Origin: Parvularcula mediterranea
Lineage (GTDB): Bacteria; Pseudomonadota; Alphaproteobacteria; Caulobacterales; Parvularculaceae
Length of the DNA stretch: 64,000 bases
NCBI RefSeq assembly: GCF_013085255.1
Contig: NZ_JABFCX010000002.1
Location: 982,501-1,046,500, forward strand
Direction of reading: 5' to 3'
The translations under genes were made by a program, and so were the position numbers. A model generated the notes under the pieces. That model saw nothing but the letters and a program-made list of their open reading frames with translations, searched no databases and was not told the DNA's origin. Below are positions 44,684-53,372 of the stretch, one piece after another. How positions within the stretch are numbered: position 1 is the first letter of the stretch; each line of letters opens with the position of its first letter.

Positions 44684-45978
44684 TGTTTTTGAAAACCCTT
44701 CTCTCCGCCGCCGCCGCCCTGACCTTGGGCGCGGCAGCCTTCGCCCAGACGAACACGGTCGCCATCACCAACGGTGAGCTTCATATGACGTCTGCTGATG
44801 GTGACGTCGTTATGGACGGTACCATCCTGATCCGCGGTGGCCGTATCGTTGGTGTTGGTCAGGACCTCGATGTCCCTGACAGTGCCGAAGTGATCGACGC
44901 AGGCGGTATGCCTGTGACGCCCGGCTTCTTCGTCTCCATGTCGGCCATCGGTCTCAACGAGATTGGCGCCGTCCGCGAGGCCAACGATCAAGGCACGGAC
45001 AATATGGCGCTCTCCGCCGCGCTTGATGCACGGGACGGCTACAATGCCGATAGCTCCGTCATCGACGTGACCCGGGCTGGCGGCATCACCCGGGCCTATA
45101 CGACACCTTCCGCAGGCGGAACGCTGTTTGGCGGCTGCGGCATGGTGATCTCGATGGAGCGCGGCTTTGACGCCATCGTCGAGCCTTGCGCTGCGCAGGT
45201 CGCAACCCTTGGCGAAAGCGCCGCGGGCCAGACGGGCGGCAGCAGGCAGGGGGCCATGGCCACCTTCCGCCGCGCCCTTGAAGATGCCATCGCGTATGAT
45301 GACGATCCCGAGGCTTACGCGGCATCGGGCGCTGAGAACCGACTGTCGGTAGAGGACGCCAGCGCCCTCGTCCCAGCAGCGATGGGTGATCAGCTGATGA
45401 TGATCAGCGTGCACGGTGCTTCCGACATCCGCCGGGTGCTGGAGCTTGTCGAGCGCTATGATCTCGATGTCGTGCTGGTCGGCGCGACCGAAGCATGGCG
45501 GGTGGCCGATGAGCTGGCCGAGGCGGAGGTTCCTGTGCTGATCAATCCGCTGGCGAACCTGCCTCAGTCCTTCGAGCGGATGGGCGCGACCCTCACGGCG
45601 GCGCAGAAGCTGTCGGACGCAGGGGTTACCGTCGCCTTCTACGACGCGGGCATCGGGTACACGCACAATGCTCGCCTCCTGCCTCAGCTTGCAGGCAATG
45701 CAGTGGCGAACGGCATGGACTACGCCGCTGCGATGCGGGCCGTGACTCTCACGCCTGCGGAGATGTTCGGTCTTGGCCGGAGCCTTGGGACGCTCGAGCG
45801 CGGCAAGCTGGCTGATGTCGTGATCTGGGATGGCGACCCCTTCGAAGTGACGAGCCGTCCTTCGCGGGTCTTCATCGAAGGCGAGGAGAAAAGCCTCGAG
45901 AACCGCCAGTCGCGTCTTGAAGAGCGGTACAAGGACCTCTCGCGCGGCGACAAGCCGTTCCAGTACCGGAACCGCTAA
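44683..45978 (+). CDS. Exported amidohydrolase-like protein lacking the HxH metal motif
   Basis: A 431-residue protein with a signal peptide (about 1-20, ending AAAFA) and an amidohydrolase fold: the beta-strand cap TILIRGGRIVGVG and the C-terminal LERGKLADVVIWDGDPFE are typical. At the position of HxH it reads VTPGFFVSMSAIG, so both metal-binding histidines (expected near 85 and 87) are replaced by M and A. It may be inactive or use another chemistry, perhaps acting as a partner of the upstream paralogue, whose stop it overlaps. Confidence 0.85.
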   Translation: MFLKTLLSAAAALTLGAAAFAQTNTVAITNGELHMTSADGDVVMDGTILIRGGRIVGVGQDLDVPDSAEVIDAGGMPVTPGFFVSMSAIGLNEIGAVREANDQGTDNMALSAALDARDGYNADSSVIDVTRAGGITRAYTTPSAGGTLFGGCGMVISMERGFDAIVEPCAAQVATLGESAAGQTGGSRQGAMATFRRALEDAIAYDDDPEAYAASGAENRLSVEDASALVPAAMGDQLMMISVHGASDIRRVLELVERYDLDVVLVGATEAWRVADELAEAEVPVLINPLANLPQSFERMGATLTAAQKLSDAGVTVAFYDAGIGYTHNARLLPQLAGNAVANGMDYAAAMRAVTLTPAEMFGLGRSLGTLERGKLADVVIWDGDPFEVTSRPSRVFIEGEEKSLENRQSRLEERYKDLSRGDKPFQYRNR

Positions 45979-45985
45979 GCCTCAC

Positions 45986-46018
45986 GCTCCGTCTGCGGAT
46001 TACCACTGCAGGCGGAGC
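45986..46018. terminator. Possible hairpin terminator between amidohydrolase and ptsH
   Basis: GCTCCGTCTGCGG and CTGCAGGCGGAGC pair with two mismatches between two convergent genes. There is no clear T-run, so this is only a possible terminator. Confidence 0.4.
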
Positions 46019-46293
46019 TACTCCTCTTCGTGGAAGCCTGCTTCGATCAGGTCTTTCACCGCGGTGAGAGACTCTTCAGCGTCAGGGCCTTCCGCATAAA
46101 GATCGACGCTCGACCCTTTCCCAGCCCCGAGCATGAGAAGCGCCATTAAGGAGCGGGCACCAACGGTGGTGCCACCTTTCGAAAGGGTGATCCGGCTTTC
46201 GAACGGCGCTGCCGTCTCGCAGATCTTGGCAGCGGCCCTCGCATGGAGGCCGCGCATGTTGACGATCGTGACGGTTGCCGAGGCGGTGCTCAC
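46018..46293 (-). CDS. ptsH: HPr phosphocarrier protein
   Basis: A 91-residue phosphocarrier. The active His is in MRGLHARAAAKI and the regulatory Ser is in ARSLMALLML, the HprK target. It accepts phosphate from EI and passes it to the EIIA encoded just upstream. No EI, EIIB or EIIC genes are seen, so this is likely the alphaproteobacterial regulatory branch rather than a sugar transporter. The ATG overlaps the EIIA stop. Confidence 0.95.
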   Translation of the reverse strand: MSTASATVTIVNMRGLHARAAAKICETAAPFESRITLSKGGTTVGARSLMALLMLGAGKGSSVDLYAEGPDAEESLTAVKDLIEAGFHEEE

Positions 46294-46709
46294 GCAGCGC
46301 CCTCTTCGCCTTTCAGGACCCAGGACGCGACGGAGATGTATTTCCGGCCGGCCTCATGGGCATCGCGGACAGCGTCCTCGATCGAGGTCATCTGGCGGTA
46401 GGCTTCAGGCGCGAGCTTGATCAGCATGGGGAGGTTCACCCCGGCGATCACTTCGCTCTGGGCCTCTTCCATCACAGCGATGGCAAGGTTCGAGGGCGTG
46501 CCGCCAAACATGTCGGTGAGGATGACCGAGCCCCTGTCGCCGCCCGCTTCCTTGGCCGCGCGCACGATATCCCGGCGGCGCTTCTCCATATCATCGTCAG
46601 CGCCAATGCAGACAGCGCGCATTCCTGGCTGGGGCCCCACCACATGCAGGGCAGCCTGCAAGAGTTCCTTGGCGAGGTTGCCGTGGGTCACGATCACGAT
46701 GCCGATCAT
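46290..46709 (-). CDS. PTS EIIA of the mannose (EIIA-Man) type
   Basis: A 139-residue EIIA with the active histidine in GIVIVTHGNLAKELLQAA. It is phosphorylated by HPr and, without a permease in view, presumably regulates other proteins. The upstream methionine at 46775 in the same frame overlaps hprK; MIGIVIVTHGN at 46709 is the natural start. The order hprK-EIIA-ptsH behind chvG is typical of alphaproteobacteria. Confidence 0.93.
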   Translation of the reverse strand: MIGIVIVTHGNLAKELLQAALHVVGPQPGMRAVCIGADDDMEKRRRDIVRAAKEAGGDRGSVILTDMFGGTPSNLAIAVMEEAQSEVIAGVNLPMLIKLAPEAYRQMTSIEDAVRDAHEAGRKYISVASWVLKGEEGAA

Positions 46710-46722
46710 CGGGCGGTTCTCC

Positions 46723-47175
46723 TTAACCGTCGGGTCCTGGTTCAAATCCGCACCACAATGACTGGCCGGATGCAAGAGACCTGAGCGCCAGTCTCAGGCC
46801 AGCTGCGGTGATGTGCTCAGGATCTGCAGGCACTTCGCGCGCGTTGTCGAGGGCTGGCTCGCTCTCATCATACTCCGTGGGGCCGAGCTTCACGAGGAAG
46901 TCGATGCCCATGGGCGGCGCCTCGCGCACCTCGGCGATGCCCATGCCGCGCAAATGGAGGAGGGGCCCGGTCGCAGGGGGCTCGGCCCATCCGCCGCCGT
47001 CGAACTTGACGAGATCATCCGCGATCAGCCCGGTCCGCTGGTAGGGGCAGTGGGCGATCAGCTCGGCGGCGAGCTTCGACTTACCGCACCCCGGCGGCCC
47101 GACGAGCATGACCCCGCGCAAGGGGCTTTCTTCGTCGAGGGCGATGCCGAGGGCTGTTCCGTGAAGTCCGCTCAA
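46723..47175 (-). CDS. hprK: HPr kinase/phosphorylase, short alphaproteobacterial form
   Basis: A 150-residue protein containing only the kinase domain, without the N-terminal half of Gram-positive HprK. The P-loop is LVGPPGCGKSKLA, near residue 25. It phosphorylates HPr on Ser, controlling the phosphorelay. It overlaps the chvG stop (ATGA) and the EIIA gene follows after 13 bases, supporting one operon from chvI to ptsH. Confidence 0.88.
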   Translation of the reverse strand: MSGLHGTALGIALDEESPLRGVMLVGPPGCGKSKLAAELIAHCPYQRTGLIADDLVKFDGGGWAEPPATGPLLHLRGMGIAEVREAPPMGIDFLVKLGPTEYDESEPALDNAREVPADPEHITAAGLRLALRSLASGQSLWCGFEPGPDG

Positions 47176-48902
47176 AAACCGCCCCCGGTATGGACCGGGA
47201 GTTCAATGTGGAAGCGCGCCCCTGCTGGCGAGGTGTCAAAGTCAGGGTCGCGGGGCGGCAGATTCTCGCACCAGATCCGGCCGCCATGGCTCTCGACGAT
47301 CTGGCGCGCGATGGCGAGGCCGAGGCCTGAGTTCGAGCCAAACGTCGCCCCTTGCGGGCGCGAGGTATAGAAACGGTCGAAGATGCTCTCGAGGTTCTCA
47401 GCCGGCACGCCGGGTCCTTCATCGCTCACGGTGACAAGCAGCGAAGACTGGCCCGAACCGGGGGCCTTCTCAAGCGCGACTGTCACTGCGCCTGAACCCG
47501 GAGAGAAGCTGACGGCATTGTCGATGAGGTTCCTGACGACCCGGCCAAGAGCTGCGGGGGCGGCGAAGATGCCCTGCTTGCCGTCCGTTTCGTCCCAGAA
47601 ATTGACCACGGGACCTCCCGCGTCCGTCACTGCGCGGTAGCTTCCAGCAACGTCGCCGACGAGCTTCGAAGCGCTGATCGCGTGGCGGGTCTCGGTCGCG
47701 AGCTGCGCATCGAGGCGGCTGGCTGACGAGATGTCGGAGATCAGCCGGTCCATGCGCTCGACGTCGAGGGCGATCACTTCCATCAGGCGCGCGCGCTGCT
47801 CGTCCGTCTTGCACTTGTCGACAGTTTCGATGGCGCTCTTGATCGAGGTGAGGGGGTTCTTGAGTTCGTGGGAGACGTCGGCGGCGAAGCTGTCGATCGA
47901 CTCGATCCTGTCCACGAGGGCCTGGGTCATGGCCTTGAAGGCGCGGGAGAGGCGGCCAACATCGTCGCGCCGCGCGTCATAGTCAGGCAGCTCCACCTGA
48001 CCCGCGCGGCCTACCGAGGCCCGCACCTTCTCAGCTGCGATCGCCAGCTGACGCAGGGGATGCGTGACCGCTGCGGTCAGGCCAAGGGCGCAGAAATTGG
48101 CAAGCCCGAGGGTCAGGACGATGATCGGCAGGAGAGCGCCGCGGACCCTCTTCGAGACGACGTCGATCCCTTGGCTCTCGGCCACGACAAGACCGCGGGT
48201 CGCACCACCTTCCACCACTGGGATGGCAATGGATGCGACGAGCTTGCCCTGGGGGTCGTAGCGCAGGTTCTTCCCAGAGCCCGGTGCGCCATTGAAGATC
48301 GCAACGACCTCGTCCTCGATCGTCATATCGGTAATCCGACCCCGGAGCGGCCACTCGAAGAGCACCTTTTCGACCCAGCCCGTCATTGTCTCACCCACGC
48401 CGCCCGACATGGAGGTCAGGGGAAGGGCGTCGGGGATCGGGACAGCAGCCGGAGAGGGATCATTCTTCGGTACGTTTTCGGCAACGAAACGAGGAAGGCC
48501 GCTCTCGGACCGGAAGAGTGAGACCCGGCCGTCAAAGCCTGCTGTGGCTTCGCCGAGGACGAGGGTCGCCTTGATCGGATCATCGAGGCAACTGCCGCCG
48601 CCGCAGGCCGCCAGCGCATCGCCGGAGACGGCTGCTCGGGCGAGGACGGCCTGGCGTTCGACCATCTCGACCCGGGCCGTAAGAAGCCCGTCGCGATAGG
48701 CGCTGATCGCCATGGCGCCGAAGGTCAGAAGGATGATCCCGAGCGTGTTGCCGATGAGCAGCGCGCCGCCGAAGCGCCCGCCAAGCCGTGCAGGCTTGGC
48801 CAGCTTGATCCTCGTCGCCTTCGGAAAAGCAGCCCGCGGTGCTTCCGCAGCCTCGGCCCCCCGCGTGACGTCAGTCGCTCTTATACTTGTAGCCGACGCC
48901 AT
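47172..48902 (-). CDS. chvG: Sensor histidine kinase ChvG
   Basis: About 576 residues. Two membrane helices flank a periplasmic domain of roughly 200 residues, with HAMP, HisKA ([21 protein letters not shown]) and HATPase ([24 protein letters not shown]) domains. ChvG/ExoS senses acid and envelope stress and controls virulence or symbiosis genes in relatives. ATG 48902 lies inside the end of chvI by 32 bases; longer starts are possible in this open frame. It is part of the chvI-chvG-hprK-EIIA-ptsH operon. Confidence 0.93.
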   Translation of the reverse strand: MASATSIRATDVTRGAEAAEAPRAAFPKATRIKLAKPARLGGRFGGALLIGNTLGIILLTFGAMAISAYRDGLLTARVEMVERQAVLARAAVSGDALAACGGGSCLDDPIKATLVLGEATAGFDGRVSLFRSESGLPRFVAENVPKNDPSPAAVPIPDALPLTSMSGGVGETMTGWVEKVLFEWPLRGRITDMTIEDEVVAIFNGAPGSGKNLRYDPQGKLVASIAIPVVEGGATRGLVVAESQGIDVVSKRVRGALLPIIVLTLGLANFCALGLTAAVTHPLRQLAIAAEKVRASVGRAGQVELPDYDARRDDVGRLSRAFKAMTQALVDRIESIDSFAADVSHELKNPLTSIKSAIETVDKCKTDEQRARLMEVIALDVERMDRLISDISSASRLDAQLATETRHAISASKLVGDVAGSYRAVTDAGGPVVNFWDETDGKQGIFAAPAALGRVVRNLIDNAVSFSPGSGAVTVALEKAPGSGQSSLLVTVSDEGPGVPAENLESIFDRFYTSRPQGATFGSNSGLGLAIARQIVESHGGRIWCENLPPRDPDFDTSPAGARFHIELPVHTGGGF

Positions 48903-49566
48903 AGAGGGTCTCGATCCCGTCGAAGCTTGGGTCCAACTGCCTGAATTTCTTGCGGATACGCTTGATGTGGCTGTCGATCGTGCGGTCATCGACATAGACC
49001 TGGTCATCGTAGGCCGCGTCCATCAGCGCATCGCGCGACTTCACGAAGCCGGGGCGCTGGGCGAGGGAGTGAAGGATCAGGAACTCGGTGACGGTCAGGG
49101 TGACCCCTTCGCCCTTCCAGCTGCAGGCATGCTGCGGCGGGTCGAGGGTGAGCGAGCCCCTGCGGATGATCTGGTCGGCATCGTCGCGGCCTGAGGTTGG
49201 CGCGGAGGTCGTGCGCCTGAGGACCGCCTTGACCCGCTCGAGCAGGAGGCGCTGGCTGAACGGCTTTTTGACATAGTCGTCGGCACCCATGGTGAGGCCG
49301 AGCATTTCGTCGATCTCTTCGTCCTTGGAGGTCAGGAAGATGAAGGGGACGGAGCTCTCGGCGCGCAGGCGGCGGAGGAGCTCGACGCCATCCATGCGGG
49401 GCATCTTCACGTCGGACAGGACAAGGTCAGGCGACTTGGCGAGAATACCGTCGAGCGCTGATGCGCCATCGGTGAAGGTCGTGACGCCGTAGCCCTCGCT
49501 CTCGAGCGCTATCGAAACAGACGTCAGGATGTTCTCGTCGTCGTCAATCAGGGCGATCGACGCCAT
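48871..49566 (-). CDS. chvI: Response regulator ChvI (OmpR family)
   Basis: A 231-residue OmpR-type regulator: receiver domain with the phosphoacceptor in [19 protein letters not shown] and K in VKKPF, then a winged helix (about 130-230, [20 protein letters not shown]). It pairs with ChvG encoded immediately downstream. The C-terminal [13 protein letters not shown] is typical. The operon promoter should lie in the region before 49742, shared with the divergent MetOD1 gene. Confidence 0.95.
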   Translation of the reverse strand: MASIALIDDDENILTSVSIALESEGYGVTTFTDGASALDGILAKSPDLVLSDVKMPRMDGVELLRRLRAESSVPFIFLTSKDEEIDEMLGLTMGADDYVKKPFSQRLLLERVKAVLRRTTSAPTSGRDDADQIIRRGSLTLDPPQHACSWKGEGVTLTVTEFLILHSLAQRPGFVKSRDALMDAAYDDQVYVDDRTIDSHIKRIRKKFRQLDPSFDGIETLYGVGYKYKSD

Positions 49567-49673
49567 GCGCTCTCTCCCACACTGGCCCCGCAGGAGAACT
49601 ACCAGCGAAAGGTGGGTGATAGACTAACGTTGCCGTTGGCGTTTGATCCGCCTTTTCATCTGTCGAGATTGCG

Positions 49674-49710
49674 TGCGCCGTTTAGAACATCCTTAGATTG
49701 TGCCGTTTAG
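49674..49710. promoter_or_regulatory. Paired GCCGTTTAG direct repeats in the chvI-MetOD1 intergenic region
   Basis: Two identical GCCGTTTAG 9-mers, at 49677-49685 and 49702-49710, are spaced 25 bases start to start, and the flanks TGCGCCG/TGTGCCG also match. They lie upstream of the MetOD1 gene start (49742) and could be regulator binding sites. No known regulator motif is matched. Confidence 0.45.
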
Positions 49711-49741
49711 GCTCCTTTTAGCCTCGAGAAGGAGCGTGCCC

Positions 49742-50281
49742 ATGAGCGCCACCGCCATCCGTGATGAAACCAGCTTTGCCGATCTTCCGATCGAGAGGGA
49801 CCGTGATCAGTTCCTCCGTGAGCTGATAAGGGAGCTTTCAGGTGTCCTCGAGAGAACCGTTGGCCTTGAGGACGCAGAGGGCTTCATTGCCATGGTCGGC
49901 GACCGGCTGGGCCACGTCATGAATGACGAATACAAAGCGGCGCTCGGCAAGGAGACACTCTCGCGGCGTGAAATCGCAAAGGCGCTTGTCGATCTCAAGG
50001 ACCGGATCAAGGGCGGCTTCTCCGTCGAGCGGATCGAAGGTGACGCCATCGTCCTCGTCAATGACCGCTGCCCCTTTGGCCGGTATGTCCATGACCGGCC
50101 ATCGCTCTGCATGATGACATCGAACGTGTTCGGACGGATCGCAGCGGAGAATGAAAGCTTCGCAGAGGTGACGATCACGGAAGCCATTGCACGAGGCGAT
50201 AGCCGCTGCCGGGTCGTGGTCTCGTTTGGAACCAGCGCCGAAGGGAACCACGAAAGCCGTTCCTACTATGCCGCTGATTGA
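49742..50281 (+). CDS. MetOD1 (methanogen output domain 1) protein
   Basis: A 179-residue protein with the MetOD1 pattern: ELSGVLERTVGLEDAEGFIAM, then VLVNDRCPFGRYVHDRPSLCMMTSNVFG and ending SRSYYAAD. The conserved Cys pair (CPFG and SLCMM) may bind metal or form a redox pair; the fold is presumed to be a sensor or output module. ATG 49742 follows AAGGAG. It overlaps the histidine kinase gene by 14 bases, implying one signalling unit. The signal is unknown. Confidence 0.8.
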   Translation: MSATAIRDETSFADLPIERDRDQFLRELIRELSGVLERTVGLEDAEGFIAMVGDRLGHVMNDEYKAALGKETLSRREIAKALVDLKDRIKGGFSVERIEGDAIVLVNDRCPFGRYVHDRPSLCMMTSNVFGRIAAENESFAEVTITEAIARGDSRCRVVVSFGTSAEGNHESRSYYAAD

Positions 50282-51380
50282 CGAGCGCGTCCTCTCAGAC
50301 CTGTTCGTAGGCGGACAGACGGCCCAGGTGGTGACTGACGACGCCATGAAGGTCCTCTTGGCCAACAAGGCAGCGGCGAGGCAGTTCGGCCTGAAGGCAA
50401 GGGACCCTCTTCCTACGGCAGACCCTGAGGCCCTGTCCCGCGCGATGGCCGAGGCTTCGGGGACGGACCGGTGGCATGTCGTCAAGACCTGCGATCATCA
50501 GGGCGAGCGTATCGACCTTCACGTCCGCCGCCTGAGGTCCAGCCGCAGCGGGAAGCTGTTTGCTATCAAGCTCAGCCGCACCGGCCGTGAGCGTCAGGCC
50601 TTCCTTGAGCTGAAGAAAGCTGACCGGCGCGCTCAGGAGAGCTTCGCCCAGGCGCGGGCCGAGGCCCTGCGGAACCAGTTCCTGACGTCGGTCAACCATG
50701 AACTCCGCACACCCCTGACCTCCATCCTCGGAACCCTTGATCTCGTCACGTCCGGTGCCTTGGGGCCCATGGACGCCCGCGCCAGGGGCATTCTCGAAAA
50801 TGCCGCTGTGAGCGCGCGATCGCTCTTGAAGCTGGTGAATGATCTTCTTGATGCGGAGCAGATGCAGGCAGGTGCATTCCACGTCGACCTGCAGCCGACA
50901 AGCCTTGGCGCGGTCGTCCGTGACGCGGTCGGTGCTGCGGCAGGCTATCCGAGGGCGGGGAATGTGTCGGTCCTGATCGAGGACACAGCCGAAGGCGACG
51001 TCGTCGCCGATCCCGACAGGCTGAAGCAGATCATTCTCAACCTGCTCTCCAACGCACTCAAATTCTCGCCGCCGGGAGGGATTGTCCGCGTCAGGACGGA
51101 ACGGCTGAGCGCGCACGTCCGGCTGACGGTCGCCGATGAAGGCCCAGGCATCCCGGCAGCCTTCCACCCCCAGGTCTTCCAACGGTTTGCGCAGGCCGAG
51201 CCCGGTCGCCGTGGCCAGACGGCCAGCACAGGCATCGGCCTTGCGGTGGTGCGGGAGCTGACACGGTCCTTCGGCGGGGAGGTCTCTTTCGACACAGGCG
51301 CAGGCACGGGCACCCGCTTCCATGTGGATCTCCGGCCTGCAGGGAATGAGCGCGCAGGCCTCGTCAGGGTGGGCGGCTGA
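50268..51380 (+). CDS. PAS-like sensor histidine kinase
   Basis: About 370 residues, cytoplasmic with no membrane helix. An N-terminal PAS-like region (about 15-105), a short coiled coil, then HisKA (SVNHELRTPLTSILGTLDLV) and HATPase (NLLSNALKFSPPG, ADEGPGIP, GIGLAVVREL) domains, all intact. ATG 50268 is inside the end of the MetOD1 gene. No response regulator gene follows, so the cognate may be ChvI (divergent neighbour) or an unlinked protein. Family placement is firm; partner is inference. Confidence 0.85.
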   Translation: MPLIDERVLSDLFVGGQTAQVVTDDAMKVLLANKAAARQFGLKARDPLPTADPEALSRAMAEASGTDRWHVVKTCDHQGERIDLHVRRLRSSRSGKLFAIKLSRTGRERQAFLELKKADRRAQESFAQARAEALRNQFLTSVNHELRTPLTSILGTLDLVTSGALGPMDARARGILENAAVSARSLLKLVNDLLDAEQMQAGAFHVDLQPTSLGAVVRDAVGAAAGYPRAGNVSVLIEDTAEGDVVADPDRLKQIILNLLSNALKFSPPGGIVRVRTERLSAHVRLTVADEGPGIPAAFHPQVFQRFAQAEPGRRGQTASTGIGLAVVRELTRSFGGEVSFDTGAGTGTRFHVDLRPAGNERAGLVRVGG

Positions 51381-51384
51381 AGAT

Positions 51385-51399
51385 ATAGCCTTATCCTAT
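51385..51399 (+). promoter_or_regulatory. OxyR-type ATAG-N7-CTAT motif upstream of the LysR gene
   Basis: ATAG-CCTTATC-CTAT is an exact ATAG-N7-CTAT, the half-operator form recognised by OxyR, 34 bases before the ATG of the OxyR-like gene, and is followed by AGGG. The matching motif after the gene is at 52381. Autoregulation is inferred. Confidence 0.55.
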
Positions 51400-51433
51400 A
51401 GGGCCGACACAGGGCCATTGGAGAGGCACACCG

Positions 51434-52366
51434 ATGCAGGGACGATCCCAGGACATCACACTCAGGCAGCTGCGCTACCTCGTGGCGCTGAAGGGTGGGG
51501 GTGGCTTCAGGAAGGGCGCTGACCTCGCGGGGATCAGCCAGCCCAGCTTCTCCGCCCAGATCAAACTGCTCGAGCAGACCCTCGGCGTCAGGGTCGCCGA
51601 GCGGGGCAATGGCAGCTTCGCCATGACGCCGATCGGGCGTGAGCTGGTGGCGAACGCTGTCGACATCCTCGACCGGGTCGATGGCCTCGTGAAGATGTCC
51701 GAAAGCGGCCCGCTGACAGGGGTTCTGCGCCTTGGCGTCAAGGCAACGCTTGGCCCTTACCTCATGCCCGGGGTGGTCAGGCAGCTGCACAAGACCCACC
51801 CGTCCCTGCGTCTCTTCGTGCGCGAAGGCCCGCCCGTGGACTTGGAGCGGGAGCTGACCGATGGCCTCCACGACGTGGTGCTGGCCCAGCTTCCCTTGGG
51901 TAGCGCTGACGTCCAGTCGATCAGGCTCTTCCGCGAAGGTCTCTTTCTGGCCGTGGCCACTGATCACCCCCTCGCAGGGCGCGAGACGTTCGAGCCGTCC
52001 GACCTGTCGGGCCTCGACGTCCTCTCGCTAAGCCCCCGCTATCACCTCCATGACCAGGTCCTGAGGCTGTGCGAGGAAAACGGCGCGCGGTTGCGGCGGG
52101 ACTATGAGGGGACGAGCCTTGATGCCCTGCGCCAGATGGTGGGCATGGGGCTGGGCGTGACCTTCCTGCCTGCTCTTTATGTGAACTCGGAGGTGCGGGG
52201 TGCTGGCGACGTGGCGGTTTTGAAGCCGAAACGAAGCCAGCTCGCCAGATCCGTGGGGCTTGCATGGCGGCGGGGATCGTCGCTGACCGAGGCCTATGAG
52301 GCGATCGCCGAATCTGTCCGCAGCGTGGTTGGCGGCGGTACATGGGGCGTAACGCCCGAGGCCTGA
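51434..52366 (+). CDS. OxyR-like LysR regulator without the peroxidatic cysteine
   Basis: A 310-residue LysR protein; helix-turn-helix in TLRQLRYLVALKGGGGFRKG and ISQPSFSAQIKLLEQTLGVR. Its ligand domain aligns with E. coli OxyR: GHCLRDQAMGFC there corresponds to RYHLHDQVLRLC here. The peroxide-sensing Cys199 is therefore His (residue 204), while the Cys208 equivalent (Cys213) remains. The DNA motif flanking the gene is OxyR-like. It may sense something else or only act as a constitutive regulator; the target could be the small gene at 52542. Confidence 0.85.
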   Translation: MQGRSQDITLRQLRYLVALKGGGGFRKGADLAGISQPSFSAQIKLLEQTLGVRVAERGNGSFAMTPIGRELVANAVDILDRVDGLVKMSESGPLTGVLRLGVKATLGPYLMPGVVRQLHKTHPSLRLFVREGPPVDLERELTDGLHDVVLAQLPLGSADVQSIRLFREGLFLAVATDHPLAGRETFEPSDLSGLDVLSLSPRYHLHDQVLRLCEENGARLRRDYEGTSLDALRQMVGMGLGVTFLPALYVNSEVRGAGDVAVLKPKRSQLARSVGLAWRRGSSLTEAYEAIAESVRSVVGGGTWGVTPEA

Positions 52367-52380
52367 GCCGATGGGCACTG

Positions 52381-52395
52381 ATAGTTTCAGGCTAT
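52381..52395 (+). promoter_or_regulatory. Second OxyR-type ATAG-N7-CTAT motif
   Basis: ATAG-TTTCAGG-CTAT, again followed by AGGG, lies 15 bases after the OxyR-like stop and about 147 bases before the small exported-protein gene. The two copies around the regulator make a shared binding site likely, though not tested. Confidence 0.5.
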
Positions 52396-52541
52396 AGGGA
52401 TTGCCAAATCTACTCCTGAATTCATATCAGCCTCATCGGAAGTTCACCGGCTGCGGCAGAGAAACCTGTCCCCACTGTCTGCCGCCACCCTCCCCAAGGT
52501 GATCTTCCGTCTGTTAGCGGTTGGGGAGTTGAGGAGTGAAC

Positions 52542-52964
52542 ATGATCCTTGCCTCCCTTGCCGCCATTATCCTGAGCGAAGCACCTGTCCCCTTTGACTT
52601 CGCCCCGGACCTCCGCGGAGACCCATTCGCCGATGGCTCCGCTCCGGCACTGGCTTTGCCCGACCCTGATGGGCTCCCTATCCCCCTCGCATTGACGGGC
52701 AAGCCGGTGCCGGCGCTTCCTTTCGAACTATCCGAGAGCGCCTCCTCGGATGAAGATTGGCCGCGGCCGGAAGACGCCTCTGCACGGACGCCTTACGCAG
52801 AGGATCTCTACCGCCGCGAATGCCCTGCGGCGTCGGGGATTGTCCTCGGAAAGCTTCCCCCGAACCCTGGTTACCAGGGGTCATCGGACGTGGTTTTCCT
52901 TCACAGCCAGGACATTCCCGACGCCTGCGGCGGCAAACGGCTCAGGGACGTAGCGCGTCGATAA
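52542..52964 (+). CDS. Small probably exported protein, unknown function
   Basis: About 140 residues, not recognised. A hydrophobic N-terminus ([15 protein letters not shown]) resembles a signal peptide; the rest is proline- and acid-rich with two cysteines (ECPA, DACGG) that could form a disulfide. A GAGGAG site precedes ATG 52542; GTG 52536 is an alternative. It may be a target of the OxyR-like regulator. Its end overlaps the convergent phhB gene by 23 bases, which lowers confidence somewhat. Confidence 0.5.
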   Translation: MILASLAAIILSEAPVPFDFAPDLRGDPFADGSAPALALPDPDGLPIPLALTGKPVPALPFELSESASSDEDWPRPEDASARTPYAEDLYRRECPAASGIVLGKLPPNPGYQGSSDVVFLHSQDIPDACGGKRLRDVARR

Positions 52965-53235
52965 AGCCCGCCATCGCGACGTCGCGCTCGGACAGACCGT
53001 CAGCGTCATGGGTCGTCAGTGTGATCTCCACACGGTTGTAGACATTGAACCATTCAGGATGGTGGTCATGCTTGTCGGCATAGATCGCCACCCGGCTCAT
53101 AAAGCCCCATGCCTCGTTGAAATCTGAGAACTGGAGCTTGGTCTCCGCGGCGTCCTTGCCGTCCGCCGGTGACCAGGCAGGGTGGTTGTCGAAGAAGGCT
53201 TTGCGGGCGTCTGCCGAGAGTTTTTGAACCATCAC
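52942..53235 (-). CDS. phhB: Pterin-4a-carbinolamine dehydratase
   Basis: A 97-residue enzyme that dehydrates 4a-hydroxytetrahydropterin, recycling the cofactor of phenylalanine hydroxylase. The family motif is [18 protein letters not shown], with the [12 protein letters not shown] that follows. The two starts, 53235 and 53232, are ATG codons in tandem. No phenylalanine hydroxylase gene is visible. It is convergent with the small exported-protein gene. Confidence 0.93.
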   Translation of the reverse strand: MMVQKLSADARKAFFDNHPAWSPADGKDAAETKLQFSDFNEAWGFMSRVAIYADKHDHHPEWFNVYNRVEITLTTHDADGLSERDVAMAGFIDALRP

Positions 53236-53372
53236 CGCCAGCTAGCGCCGGAGGGCGGGCTGGCCAATCGCCAGATGACAGTTTCGTCCGCCTTATTAAC
53301 CGTGCTTGATCGAAGCCGTGGAATAGCGGAGAAGACATCCCGTCGAGGATCGTTCATCACGACGGGGCTGAT

